Assembly: GCA_013076295.1 (NCBI GenBank)
Contig: RQOL01000519.1
Coordinates: forward strand, 3,338,488-3,402,487
Reading direction: 5' to 3'
Length of the DNA: 64,000 nt
Source: Sanderia malayensis
Taxonomy: Eukaryota > Cnidaria > Scyphozoa > Semaeostomeae > Pelagiidae
The position numbers and the translations under genes were made by a program. The notes beneath the pieces were generated by a model. That model had not been told where the DNA came from, searched no databases, and worked only from the letters and a program-made list of their open reading frames with translations. Every line of letters starts with the position of its first letter. Positions within the stretch are counted from its first letter, which is position 1. Below, piece after piece: positions 1-9,955 of this stretch.

Positions 1-1
1 C

Positions 2-949
2 GTTAAGAAGGGTGGTGTTTTGGAGACTGACCTCTACTGCAAACCCACTGATACTCATCAGTATTTGCATAGGGAGTCGTGTCATCCATGGCATGTTAAG
101 AAGGCTATTCCGTATGGTCAGGCTCTTAGGATTCGGAGGATTTGTTCGGATGATGGTAAATTTTTAGCTAGGTCGAAGGAATTGGTTGGTTGGTTTAAGG
201 ATAGAGGTTATGATGAGGGCTTTGTTAAGGAGCAGGTTGAAAGGGTTAGGAATTTGGACAGGCAAGTGTTGATAGAGCAAGATGTTGGACGTAATCGGGG
301 AAGGGGGGACCGCATCCCATTTGTAGTTTCTTATCATCCAGCCCTTAATGGGATTCGCCGGGCTGTTGGTAAGCTTCAGCCTATGCTGGCAGTGACTGAG
401 GAGCACAAGAGGGTGTTTCCTGAACAGCCTTTAGTTGCCTTCAGGCGTGCCAGCAATCTCAAGGATAGTCTTGTGAGGGCGAGGCTTCCTCCGGTCGAGG
501 GGGGTTCTGTTAAGGGTTGTTTTCCTTGTGGTAAGTCTAGGTGTCAGGTTTGTAGGTTTATGTCGGAAGGAGATCGGTTCGTTTGTCATGTTACTGGTAA
601 GGAGTATAACATAGGTTCTAGGTTTGATTGTGATTCGTCGGGTGTTGTTTATTTGTTAGGTTGCAAGGTCTGTGGAATGCAGTATGTTGGTAGCACATTT
701 ACCCCCTTTCGTAATAGGTTTAATAATTATAAGTCATCTTGTAGGAAATTTGAGAAGGGGGAAATGGTTGGACAGGCAGATTTTTATAGACATTTTGAAT
801 TGGCAGGTCACCATGGGTTTATGGAGGATGTTGGGGTCCAGGTAATTGATAGATTATTAGGTGAATCTAGGGTTAGGGAAGGTTTTTGGCAATTTAAGTT
901 GGATAGTTTTGCACCTAAGGGGCTTAATGTCAGACTGGTAGATTCTTAA
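2..949 (+). CDS. Penelope-like element, C-terminal RT region plus GIY-YIG endonuclease (5' partial)
   Basis: The frame is open from base 2, so the protein continues upstream of the window; the TTG at 20 is an internal Leu codon, not a start. The first part (TDLYCKPTDTHQYL..., then SIPYGQAL-like and LRIRRICS) is the typical post-catalytic/thumb region of Penelope-like reverse transcriptases. A CxxC-x4-CxxC cluster (CFPCGKSRCQVC) follows, then a GIY-YIG nuclease core seen as GVVYLL...MQYVGST with the Arg of FRNRF. This order (RT, zinc cluster, GIY-YIG) is known for endonuclease-bearing Penelope-like elements, which copy themselves by target-primed reverse transcription. No frameshift is seen in the visible part, and the stop is at 947-949. 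Confidence 0.88.
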   Translation, partial: VKKGGVLETDLYCKPTDTHQYLHRESCHPWHVKKAIPYGQALRIRRICSDDGKFLARSKELVGWFKDRGYDEGFVKEQVERVRNLDRQVLIEQDVGRNRGRGDRIPFVVSYHPALNGIRRAVGKLQPMLAVTEEHKRVFPEQPLVAFRRASNLKDSLVRARLPPVEGGSVKGCFPCGKSRCQVCRFMSEGDRFVCHVTGKEYNIGSRFDCDSSGVVYLLGCKVCGMQYVGSTFTPFRNRFNNYKSSCRKFEKGEMVGQADFYRHFELAGHHGFMEDVGVQVIDRLLGESRVREGFWQFKLDSFAPKGLNVRLVDS

Positions 950-1891
950 TCTTTGCGTCTCTTGTCTTTTCTTTTTGTTAGAACGTGTTGCTCGTTTTGT
1001 TCTTTGGCTTTCTGTGTCTTTTTGCTCCTACTCTCTTTGTGTATTTACCGCGGTTCTTCAATGCACGCGCTGCTATCTATTATTTTGTTTTTTTATTTCT
1101 TTATCATCCCGCTTTTCCATTGTGTAGCGGTCCTATTATTTTTTCATTTGTGTTTAGCTTTATTTTCATTTCTGAGGTGTTACAGCGGCATTTCCCAATC
1201 CAATATCCTAATTCTTCACTTTTCCTCACTTTTTCTGCACCTGTTAACTTATCTTTGTTTTCTCAGCCCAACCTTTGTTTTATTTTTAGTTTAACCATTA
1301 TTGTATTAAGTAGGTCCTTGTTTAGGTTTATCTCATTGTAACCCTGTGCTTTGTAAATTAGGTTTTTAAGTAAGTCCCCAAATCATTGTAAGAACAGTTA
1401 CTGATGAAGATTTATATCGAAACGTTTATACAAGCATGGTTTATTTTTGAATTAATCTATTAAGAAGTTTATAAACTTAGATAGTTAGGCTCTCGTATTA
1501 TGATAATATATTCGTGTGGAGATGGTGGCACGGATTAAGCCCTTCATTAACACGTATGGCTAATTCAGTAAGACCCCAGATATTGGGGCACTGGGAGACT
1601 TGCCACGCGGCTACTGCGCACGTTTGTAGGGATTAAATCCTTGGGGGCATATAGGAGTACACATATAGCATTTCTAATCATTCTTTGTTTGAACTCAGAG
1701 AGCTAGCACAATTTCTCTCACCCTCCCTCTCCTTATCATTGTTTATTGGTTTGCATTATGATTTCAGTCATTGTTCTGTAGTTTGACCATTCGGTCAGTA
1801 CTGCCTGGTGTACCGACCGGGGTTTGTCGGAATCACCGACCGTAAATGCCTTTCTTTGCTCAAGCTAACCGCCCAATTTCTTGAGATAGCT
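950..1891. other. T-rich 3' flank of the Penelope-like element and unassigned sequence
   Basis: Downstream of the Penelope stop lies a pyrimidine/T-rich stretch to about 1380 that gives only low-complexity Leu/Phe/Ser-rich frames, most likely 3' untranslated sequence. From about 1500 to 1891 I see no gene, terminal repeat or RNA. Confidence 0.5.
1386..1433 (+). ncRNA. hammerhead-ribozyme-like core, probably degenerate
   Basis: CTGATGA at 1401-1407 is followed by GAT-TTAT-ATC (3-bp helix II) and GAAAC at 1419-1423, the order of a minimal type I hammerhead. TTGTA at 1386-1390 could pair with TACAA at 1429-1433. Penelope-like elements are known to carry minimal hammerheads in their flanking repeats. 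However, helix II has an unpaired A and helix III lacks a clear second pair, so this may be a decayed copy or chance. Confidence 0.3.
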
Positions 1892-1894
1892 TAA

Positions 1895-2578
1895 AGGCCC
1901 GAATACACCTGGCTATTTTGCATTATTTATTCTCCAGACATCCCAAAAATAGTCCGTCAAGGGGGGATCGAATTAACACCTTGTCAAAATAAGCAAAAGA
2001 AGCCGAGAATATTCGATGGAATAAAATCAAAACGTTTTGATTCCATCCGATATTCTCAGCATGATTTTGTATTTCTAGCATAAAACTGCAGACATAAAGA
2101 AACCGACTGTCTGGTGACGCACTTCTGTAGAATTTCAGAATTTCCAGTACTGAAATTCCAGTTTTTGGGCAATCAACATAAAAGAGACAATGTTCTTATG
2201 TTCCATCACATCTCTTGTCAATGCATGTTCATGGTAATTTATACTTTCCACGTTCTTCGCGCGGTTGTCTCAAATCAACCTCACGCTGTACACCTTTATG
2301 TTCTTTTCTGTATTTTCAACCAAATGAACATTAAAGTGCTTGCGAAACTAAGAATGGTACAAATGAGGATTGTTTAAAACTCATTTAAATGCCCTATATC
2401 GATCATGTCCCCATATTTAGGCCAAGCAGTGCTCAAATGAATGGGTTTATTGAATATAGAATGGAATGTAGAATGGAAAATAGAACGCGCATATACACCT
2501 TGCAATATTCCGTTATTTATTCTAGCCGCGGCTATTTTGGGAATAAATAATGCGAAATAGCTAGGTGTATTCGGGCCT
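1895..2578. mobile_element. Harbinger-type MITE, 684 bp
   Basis: The ends form a roughly 38-bp imperfect inverted repeat starting AGGCCCGAATACACC on the left, with its complement ending at 2578. The element is flanked by the direct repeat TAA (1892-1894 and 2579-2581), the 3-bp TWA duplication typical of PIF/Harbinger. There is no transposase frame inside. A second inverted repeat at 2005-2057, centred on AATCAAAACGTTTTGATT, could form a hairpin in the element interior. Confidence 0.7.
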
Positions 2579-2594
2579 TAACTATCTTTACTAT

Positions 2595-2640
2595 GGCTAT
2601 CTGTAAAAGGGGGAACAGGGAATCAGGGAACGGGGAACGG
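2595..2640. repeat. left terminal inverted repeat with GGGAAC sub-repeats
   Basis: GGCTAT (2595-2600), three variable bases, TAAAAG, then GGGAAC/GGGAAT/GGGAAC/GGGGAACGG. The reverse complement of 14717-14756 reads the same: GGCTAT, TAC, TAAAAG, CGGGAACGGGGAACGG. Confidence 0.6.
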
Positions 2641-3580
2641 TTTCACCTCTCCTGAAGTGAAATAGCACTATACCAGTAGCGTGGAATGATTTCATATTTG
2701 TCTCATATATAAGCGCAAGTTTAAAAATACAAAGGATCCTATACGGTTGATGAACAATACATCAAATGAGTAGTGATGTGACTGGAAACCAGCTATTTGA
2801 CCCAGCGCGTGTGCGTTCTTTGGTTTCATGTTTACTTTTAGAATTTCTAATTATAAAAACCATTACAAAGTGAGATACATTTATTTTCAATACATCCAGA
2901 TAGACTTCTAGAAATATTTTTGGTCAGTTGTTAGTTGTTCATCTTGTATGGTGGTTACATGTTATGCTCACAAAACGTGCTCGTTCAGCTCACAGCTGTG
3001 TTATTATCTTTCTGTCAGCTTTTATGTCTGACAGCCCAGGGTTTTGTTAGCCTGCGTGCACTCTTTGAACAGTTCTAAGCCCCAACAGTCTGCGATTTCA
3101 GAAAATTATGTATTGTTTCGTGATTGTGGAACAACAACGATTAGCCAACTTTTTGACTAACCAGCTGGTAAATTGTGAACATCGATACCGAAAGGAAAAA
3201 AATTGAAATCTCAGGATGTTATGAAGTGCTAATTTTAATGTGTCGTAATTTCAATTGTGTAAGTCTTGTTCGGTTCTCACACTTAATCGGTGATCTTTGC
3301 TATTTCGCATGAATGACGTCAGTTCCATAGAAAAATAGAACCTTGGGAATTTTATTTTTAAAACAATGGATATCTGGATTTTTTGAGCCTCGACTTGGGA
3401 GTTTTGAAGATTTCAATCTGACAGCCCTGGCGATGGGTTTGGCAGGTGAAGTATTATTTTCAAAATAGAGGTACCATGCCAAATACCGCAAGGGCATAAG
3501 ATGTGACAAAGACTAAAATTTTGAGGCAGGATATTAGTCGACACACAACCGCTCTGAGTTCATTCAACGTCTTTCTTGCA
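2641..3580. other. presumed 5' region of the kinase-transposase gene
   Basis: No supported coding sequence or repeat. A TATA-like CATATATAAGC lies near 2705-2715, but its link to the gene is unproven. The frame preceding the chosen ATG at 3581 is open back to 3503 without an ATG, so an upstream exon is also possible. Confidence 0.35.
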
Positions 3581-5410
3581 ATGGCAGAGAGAAGTCTTCC
3601 GAAGCCAAAGCACAAAGTGCTTGATGGTCTTGACGGCGTACAGAAATTTAATTGGAATGAAGTCAACCTTATCAGTACTATCGGCACTGGAAGCTTTGGT
3701 TTCGTTATGTTGGCGAAATACAAAGAAAATCATGTTGTGCTCAAACAGCCTTTGTGCGGCGAAGAAAATAAAAAGGAATTCATAAAGGAAGTGAAATTGC
3801 TTAATAGCCTAAAGGGGCATGACAACATAGCTGAATTTAAGGCAGTGTGTTGGAGTCCATTTGCTATCATGCAAGAGTATGTTAATTTTTCTTTTGCTGC
3901 CTTTGAAGACGGGACGAACGTCAGCTCGCTATCCATGTTTCTGTCTCATATAAACGAGGTATATGACTTTGCCGGCTTTGAACATGTTACAGATTTTATA
4001 GTTAACGATATCCTGAACGGAATGCTTTATATCCACGAACGTGATATCATTCATCGTGATTTGAAACCAGCGAATATTTTGGTGAGTAATCAGCATATAT
4101 TTAGCGAAGATAAGACCTCGTTCCTTGCCAAATGGATATCAGAGACACAGCCCGTAATATGCAAATTAAGTGACTTTGGTGAGAGCAGATCGCGGCTTGT
4201 TCAAACTCAGACGGTATTGGTATCGAAGGTTGCACAAATAGATCGAGGCAGTCCGGTGTACATGGCACCTGAAATATTGCTGAAAAATTTGAGACCCGCA
4301 TTAGCAGACATGGAGACATTGAAAGCAGCTGATATGTGGGCAGTTGGCATGTGCATTTTTGTTGTCACTAATGCGAACCAGCCGTATCCATTTCATAACG
4401 CTCTTTTAAAGTGCACCAACGACAACATCAGGGAAGCTCTTGAAGATCTAGTATCAAAACAACAGCGCCCGTCGCTATCAACAAAGTATGAAAAGCTGCA
4501 TGCTACAGCTTGGTGGCCGTTAGTAAATCTATCAGAAAGACTAACATCATATGACCAGGATGAGCGAATAACATCTGTAGAGAGTGCTGTTGGAGCTCTA
4601 AAGGAACTTAAAAGAAAGTCAACTTCTGCAACTTTCAATTTAAAGATACATCAAGGCAGTGCATTCGAAATGGTATGTGAAGAATCGGCAAAGCAACTCC
4701 AGCAAGGCCTGCATCTTCCTGGAAACATCGATGTCACTAACGATGGCACAAATGGGTGTGTTTTCCTGGCCTTAAAATTGTGCGATGAATTGAGGAATTT
4801 TACAATGGAGATAAATGACGATGCAAGTCTCTCTACGATTTGGTCTAAAATTGCTGATTTGACACATGCCATTATAAACGACTTTCCTGGAATTATAAAC
4901 CCGCTACGCGATAGAGATCAAATATATACACCATCGGAGGCAAAGGTAATTATGGCCAAGCATGGATATTTAGAAGCAGGTACTGAACTATCAGAAGAAA
5001 TGCCATTCATTGATCCTTTGTTAAGTGCAAAAGGGCGAAAGAATTTGATGAACTCTTTGAATCGTCTAATGAAAGAAAAAAACTCTTTTCTTTCTATTTA
5101 CACATTTGAACCATACAGTATCATCATAGGTAAGGCGAGGCGTATTGTTTTTTCGGTCGACACCCATGCGGTGCCCAAATTATGTGATGGAGATGGCAAC
5201 GCTCAAGTGAATGTTTATGACTGTGAAGATGTCAAGACACCGACTGCAGTTTGTCTATGGATATGGTCAAGGGCAGCAAACAGTGGAATATCAGCTGAAA
5301 CTGCACAATCGCTTGCAATAGTGTCCACATCAATTGTTTCCGAAAATGCAGAAAAGCAAGCATACAATCCCTTTGCTGTTGAGTCCTGCTTCATTAATCT
5401 GACTGTTGAA
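3581..5410 (+). CDS. protein kinase domain plus cysteine-protease-like domain (exon 1 of the transposon gene)
   Basis: 610 codons from the ATG at 3581 (context TTGCAATGG) to a strong splice donor GTAAGTAT at 5411. Residues about 30-340 form a complete Ser/Thr-type protein kinase: glycine loop GTGSFG (35-40), VVLK lysine 55, HRDLKPAN with Asp160, SDFG with Asp198 and MAPE at 228-231. All catalytic residues are present, so it should be able to phosphorylate. Residues about 350-610 form a second domain with GTNGC (Cys393) and VDTH (Asp527, His529). That Cys plus Asp-x-His layout resembles peptidase C76-type deubiquitinases; this is inference from motif layout only. Reading past the donor gives a stop at 5528-5530 inside the intron. 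The next exon (9956) joins in phase 0. It could instead be a separate host gene captured beside the transposase. Confidence 0.82.
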
Positions 5411-5519
5411 GTAAGTATCAGACACAATTTATATGCTTCCAATACCTTGTTTGTAGCTGCTTTTTCGTTGCGGCACATCCGAAAGAGAAATGCGTCTCCA
5501 GATTGCAAACTACTATTTA

Positions 5520-5927
5520 ATGTTAGTTAATACATGAAATTTATTAACTTTAGTTAATTAGGCACGGATTTTTCATATTGCGTGACTGTTTTTTAATGCT
5601 AATCAACAACCAAAATTAACAGGGCCACACCAAGGGTGCGTTGATTACTTGACACAGGCAAGGTATTTTAATCTGGCACCAATCGTAAAATATCACGCAT
5701 AGCGATGCTGCCTGTATCTAATCTCAGCTTGATGAAAGTGACAAGCACAATAAACCAATCAGAGCTCCCAACACAGCAGGCTAACCAGCGACAAGCCAAT
5801 CAAATTAAGCGAATCACCACGCAAAATACTCCCTTTATAAGACAATGCAAAGCCCTCAAAGGGCAACAATTTACAAACAAAGCAACATATACATAGTTGC
5901 CAAGCAAATCAAGGAAACAAAAATTTA
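5520..5927 (+). repeat. Ngaro A1 direct repeat
   Basis: 408 bp, starts ATGTTAGTTAATAC and ends ACAAAAATTTA. It repeats at 8788-9195 with no difference that I noticed, a constant offset of 3268. Confidence 0.85.
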
Positions 5928-5949
5928 ATTTGAACGAAAGCTAGGTGAG

Positions 5950-6375
5950 ATGGCTAAAAGCAAGTCAATTAAACAAGGCATACGGAGAAGTACGCGACCT
6001 TCTACAGCGGCGACTACTGCTAGTTCATGGCCCAGTGTTGCAACCGAAGCCAACACGGCAATAGAAGGCTCTCTGGCTACCATCGTCCGCGAACTGATGA
6101 CCGCCAACAAGCCTCCACAGACGGATAGACCAGCCAATACGCCGCAGCCAGTTTCACTCGAAACGTTGCATCTTCCAAGCAGTTCAGCCCCACCGATGAT
6201 GCCGGCCACGTACACCATCAATGCCTTCTCGCCGGAGGTTTCCAACAGCCTCGTCAGACAAATCCAGAGCGGTGAGTTTTTTGAATTATCAAAAATTAGT
6301 CACTCAGAACCTCCAGAAATTATCTCCCCCGGCACCACAAGTTTTCCATTTGAATGGGGGATGATAACGACTTGA
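5950..6375 (+). CDS. Ngaro gag-like ORF1, short
   Basis: A 141-codon frame starting just after A1 (MAKSKSIKQGIRRSTRPS...), basic at the N-terminus, then Ser/Thr/Pro/Ala-rich, with a SLVRQIQSGEFFEL-like segment. Position and composition fit the gag-like protein of DIRS/Ngaro elements, but there is no zinc knuckle and the frame stops early. I do not recognise a specific fold. The coding strand continues as broken frames to the RT fragment at about 6959, with a poly-T/G low-complexity run at 6658-6711. Confidence 0.45.
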   Translation: MAKSKSIKQGIRRSTRPSTAATTASSWPSVATEANTAIEGSLATIVRELMTANKPPQTDRPANTPQPVSLETLHLPSSSAPPMMPATYTINAFSPEVSNSLVRQIQSGEFFELSKISHSEPPEIISPGTTSFPFEWGMITT

Positions 6376-6958
6376 AGATTGTTAAGCACGATGTACTGGG
6401 GAAGGATCGACCAACAATTCTGGTTGATGACGTTTACAGCCGGCCCACAAGATCAAGAGGATTGTATTTTTAACAAAGAACCCTTTAACAGTAAATCCCT
6501 TGCGGCAAAAAGGGACGACGTATGCCGCAGGTTTAATATCGAACGCTTTTGTAAAGACTTTACTACTTTACATTACTACTTCGTTATCTCGTAGTTTAAA
6601 ACCGTTGAGTAGAATTGATGTCGTTCATCTAGAACTCGCTTTAGACACCCATCCTGATTGTTTTTTTTTTGTTTTTTTTTGTTTTTTTTGTTTTTTTTGT
6701 TTTTCGCTTCTGACCTGTGTACCGGACTACGGGAGGGTGTTTCAATTAGCGACCACAGCCCTAGAATACCCAGGCGTTCTCCGAATCCACCCACTGCTTC
6801 ACTTCACCCGGACAAAATTACCGAAAATCTTAACAAAGAGGTCTCCTTAGAGCGCCCAGTGGGCCCCTTTTTCAGAGCCGCCGTTTCCAAACCTGCAAGT
6901 TTCCCCCCTGGGGGTAGTTCCGGCAAACTGTTCCGAAAAATTCCGCACAATTTTTCAT

Positions 6959-7606
6959 TTGTCTTATCCGAATTCGATCAATTCTTTCCTTGACAAGGAC
7001 TCGCATTCTTTAAAATATGTAATAATCGATGAAGCAATTGCAGAGCCTCAACGTCTCGGGCTTGGTTCATTTATGGCCAAAACAGACATCGAATCTGCCT
7101 TTCGTCTAATTCAAGTCCATCCAAACGACTGGGAATTATTGGGTATGAACTGGAACGGGGGTTTCTATTTCGAAAAATTCTTGCTTATTGGCCTACGCGG
7201 CGGTCCTTTTCTCTTCAATCAATATGCTACCGCGATTCACTGGATACTGGAACATAAGTGTGTAATTTCCTACGTGACACACTTCCTAGACGATTTCTTG
7301 ATTATCGAACCTAAAAATCCTGATTCCCCGTTTGACAAAATTTGTAAGGTCAGCCTTCAAGAAACAGGCATTTCCATCGCGTGGCTAGAGTTGTATGCTA
7401 TTGTTATGGCCTGCCTTATTTGTGCACCACGCTGGTTTACGAAAAGGATTTATTTTAATGCAATAACGAGTCTGTTGTTTATATCATTACCTCAAAACGT
7501 CCCCCTTCCCAAAGTGATGGCTCTGGTCCATCACCTAACGCTTCTCACTATGCAATATAATTTCTATTTTTTGCTAAACACATCCCGGGAGCAAACAACG
7601 AAATAG
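6959..7606 (+). pseudogene. DIRS/Ngaro reverse transcriptase fragment
   Basis: The frame contains MAKTDIESAFRLIQVHP, LLGMNWNGGFYFEK, the GLRGGPFLFNQ segment and FLDDFLI, the order and spacing of DIRS-type RT motifs with catalytic LDD. Soon afterwards it reads IAWLELYAIVMAC, which resembles the RNase H part, so the thumb/connection region looks deleted. The N-terminal fingers are also missing or frameshifted. An intact element would copy RNA to DNA before circular integration; this copy cannot supply that function itself. Confidence 0.75.
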
Positions 7607-7830
7607 CTGATTCTCTCTCACGTTTCCAGGTCGATTGTTTCCGACCATTGGCGCCATGGGCCGACCCCCTGCCTCAACAACTCCCGGAGGAAATTTCGCA
7701 CCTTTGACGCCTTTGTTACACCATTTTCAAGTTTTTCACTCGCCCAAAATACACAAGACTCACACCGCACGGGGGTCAAGCAGTTCCTTACTTTTGCTAA
7801 GCGTTCAAAGCTCATGGATTTTAGGGTATT

Positions 7831-8235
7831 TTGTCCGCCGACGGAATTACTCTATGTTATTTTGCTACTCACATGGCCCCGACTGTCTCACATGACACAA
7901 TAACAATGTTTCTGGCCGCAGTGAGAGACTTTCATTTACAACACGTTTTTACTTGCAACTTGCAAGATTTCTGTCGACAATATATATTCTTTGATCACTT
8001 TCACATTTCCGGGCTGCTTCAGCTGGACACTGCACGTGATCTCGATAACCAAATGATATGGGCCATAATTTGCTCCGCACAATTGGATACAATTGCACAT
8101 CTAATTTCACGCATTTCTCTATACTCGTTTTTATGGGCAATCGCTGGACGCAATTTGTGGGCAAAAGTGCAAACACTTCATATCACAAAAACTCGGAATA
8201 GCACATCAATAACCTATACTGATACAAATCAGTAA
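7831..8235 (+). pseudogene. tyrosine recombinase N-terminal fragment
   Basis: The frame reads YFATHMAPTVSHDTITMFL, then AAVRDFHLQHVF, matching the SAM-like N-terminal segment of DIRS/Ngaro tyrosine recombinases (tHxTIkxYlaAVR). The catalytic Arg...His-x-x-Arg...Tyr part is not recognisable before B1 begins at 8160, so the enzyme is truncated. Its place after the RT fits the Ngaro gene order. Confidence 0.6.
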
Positions 8236-8787
8236 AGTATTAGGCTCAACGAGGCCTCGCGTACCTCGTTATGGTTTCGAATCGGGGCCTCGCGTACCCC
8301 GTACAAATTAATGGCAAGGCCTCGCGTACCTTATAAAAAGCCAGGGGCCTCGCGTACCCCATCGCAAAATATGTCAAAACAAAACGGACAGCGTCCGTAA
8401 ATTCCGAGTCAGGGACAGCGTCCCTAAATTCCGAGTCAGGGACAGCGTCCCTAAATTCCAAGTCAGGGACAGCGTCCCTAAATTCCGAGTCAGGGACAGC
8501 GTCCCTCAGGGACAGCGTCCCTGCCCCTCCGCTCGCACTTCGTTCCTTGCAAATGCGTTTCCTACACCGCCCACAATATCGTAATTAACTGTTTTAATTT
8601 ATGTATAACATCATTGATATATTTACGTATTATTACCTAACAATTATGTTGTAAATTATAATGATGATGAAGATGGCTATGTTGTAAATTATGATTATGA
8701 TGACTATTATGATGATGATTATGATGACTCAAAGCATATCGCAATGGTTTGTTCTTGCGATTCTCTGCGGTAGGAGTGAATAATTAA
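8160..8787 (+). repeat. Ngaro B1 direct repeat with internal minisatellites
   Basis: 628 bp, repeated at 9316-9943 (offset 1156). Inside, GGCCTCGCGTACC occurs four times at about 8251-8360, and a 27-bp unit built on the palindrome-like GGGACAGCGTCCC occurs about five times at 8388-8522. Confidence 0.85.
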
Positions 8788-9195
8788 ATGTTAGTTAATA
8801 CATGAAATTTATTAACTTTAGTTAATTAGGCACGGATTTTTCATATTGCGTGACTGTTTTTTAATGCTAATCAACAACCAAAATTAACAGGGCCACACCA
8901 AGGGTGCGTTGATTACTTGACACAGGCAAGGTATTTTAATCTGGCACCAATCGTAAAATATCACGCATAGCGATGCTGCCTGTATCTAATCTCAGCTTGA
9001 TGAAAGTGACAAGCACAATAAACCAATCAGAGCTCCCAACACAGCAGGCTAACCAGCGACAAGCCAATCAAATTAAGCGAATCACCACGCAAAATACTCC
9101 CTTTATAAGACAATGCAAAGCCCTCAAAGGGCAACAATTTACAAACAAAGCAACATATACATAGTTGCCAAGCAAATCAAGGAAACAAAAATTTA
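8788..9195 (+). repeat. Ngaro A2 direct repeat
   Basis: Copy of A1 at the same orientation, directly abutting B1. It is followed by 120 bp (9196-9315) of unique sequence before B2. Confidence 0.85.
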
Positions 9196-9315
9196 CCCGC
9201 CCACCTCCCTATCCACCGATAGAGGCATATCCAAGGTTCTACGAGCTACCTTTCACGAACCACCTGATTAATTGAAAGTCGCAATGCATCTGAGACGCCA
9301 AACTTTGCAGGAACT

Positions 9316-9943
9316 GGCAAAAGTGCAAACACTTCATATCACAAAAACTCGGAATAGCACATCAATAACCTATACTGATACAAATCAGTAAAGTATTAGG
9401 CTCAACGAGGCCTCGCGTACCTCGTTATGGTTTCGAATCGGGGCCTCGCGTACCCCGTACAAATTAATGGCAAGGCCTCGCGTACCTTATAAAAAGCCAG
9501 GGGCCTCGCGTACCCCATCGCAAAATATGTCAAAACAAAACGGACAGCGTCCGTAAATTCCGAGTCAGGGACAGCGTCCCTAAATTCCGAGTCAAGGACA
9601 GCGTCCCTAAATTCCAAGTCAGGGACAGCGTCCCTAAATTCCGAGTCAGGGACAGCGTCCCTCAGGGACAGCGTCCCTGCCCCTCCGCTCGCACTTCGTT
9701 CCTTGCAAATGCGTTTCCTACACCGCCCACAATATCGTAATTAACTGTTTTAATTTATGTATAACATCATTGATATATTTACGTATTATTACCTAACAAT
9801 TATGTTGTAAATTATAATGATGATGAAGATGGCTATGTTGTAAATTATGATTATGATGACTATTATGATGATGATTATGATGACTCAAAGCATATCGCAA
9901 TGGTTTGTTCTTGCGATTCTCTGCGGTAGGAGTGAATAATTAA
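9316..9943 (+). repeat. Ngaro B2 direct repeat
   Basis: Copy of B1. One visible substitution disrupts a GGGACAGCGTCCC unit (near 9595, GAGTCAAGGACAGC instead of GAGTCAGGGACAGC). It ends at ...GAATAATTAA, after which the host intron resumes with TGTTTGTTATAG, the acceptor of exon 2. Confidence 0.85.
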
Positions 9944-9955
9944 TGTTTGTTATAG

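Larger units (their letters stand above)
5520..9943 (+). mobile_element. Ngaro/DIRS-type tyrosine-recombinase retrotransposon, internally deleted
   Basis: Split direct repeats are laid out A1 (5520-5927), coding region, B1 (8160-8787), A2 (8788-9195), B2 (9316-9943), the arrangement known for Ngaro-like elements. A and B copies are almost identical, implying recent insertion. The interior holds a gag-like frame, a DIRS-type RT fragment and the start of a tyrosine recombinase, all shortened. It lies in intron 1 of the kinase-transposase gene in the same orientation. Confidence 0.82.

Noticed and set aside
953..1341. Two overlapping 113- and 118-residue hydrophobic frames
   Set aside because: T-rich low-complexity 3' flank of the Penelope-like element; no domain or start context, and the frames overlap each other.
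3503..3580. GTG start giving a longer kinase protein
   Set aside because: Eukaryotic context; the first ATG in frame with a reasonable context is at 3581, just before conserved sequence.
5411..5530. C-terminal 40 residues of the kinase frame past 5410
   Set aside because: Begins with a strong GTAAGTAT donor and runs into the Ngaro A1 repeat at 5520, so it is better read as intron.
6658..6794. Lys/Asn-rich and Phe-rich frames on both strands
   Set aside because: They come from a poly-T/G run (6658-6711) inside the Ngaro element.
8388..8522. CRISPR-like regular repeats
   Set aside because: The 27-bp units abut directly without unique spacers, lie within a retroelement repeat and in eukaryotic DNA.
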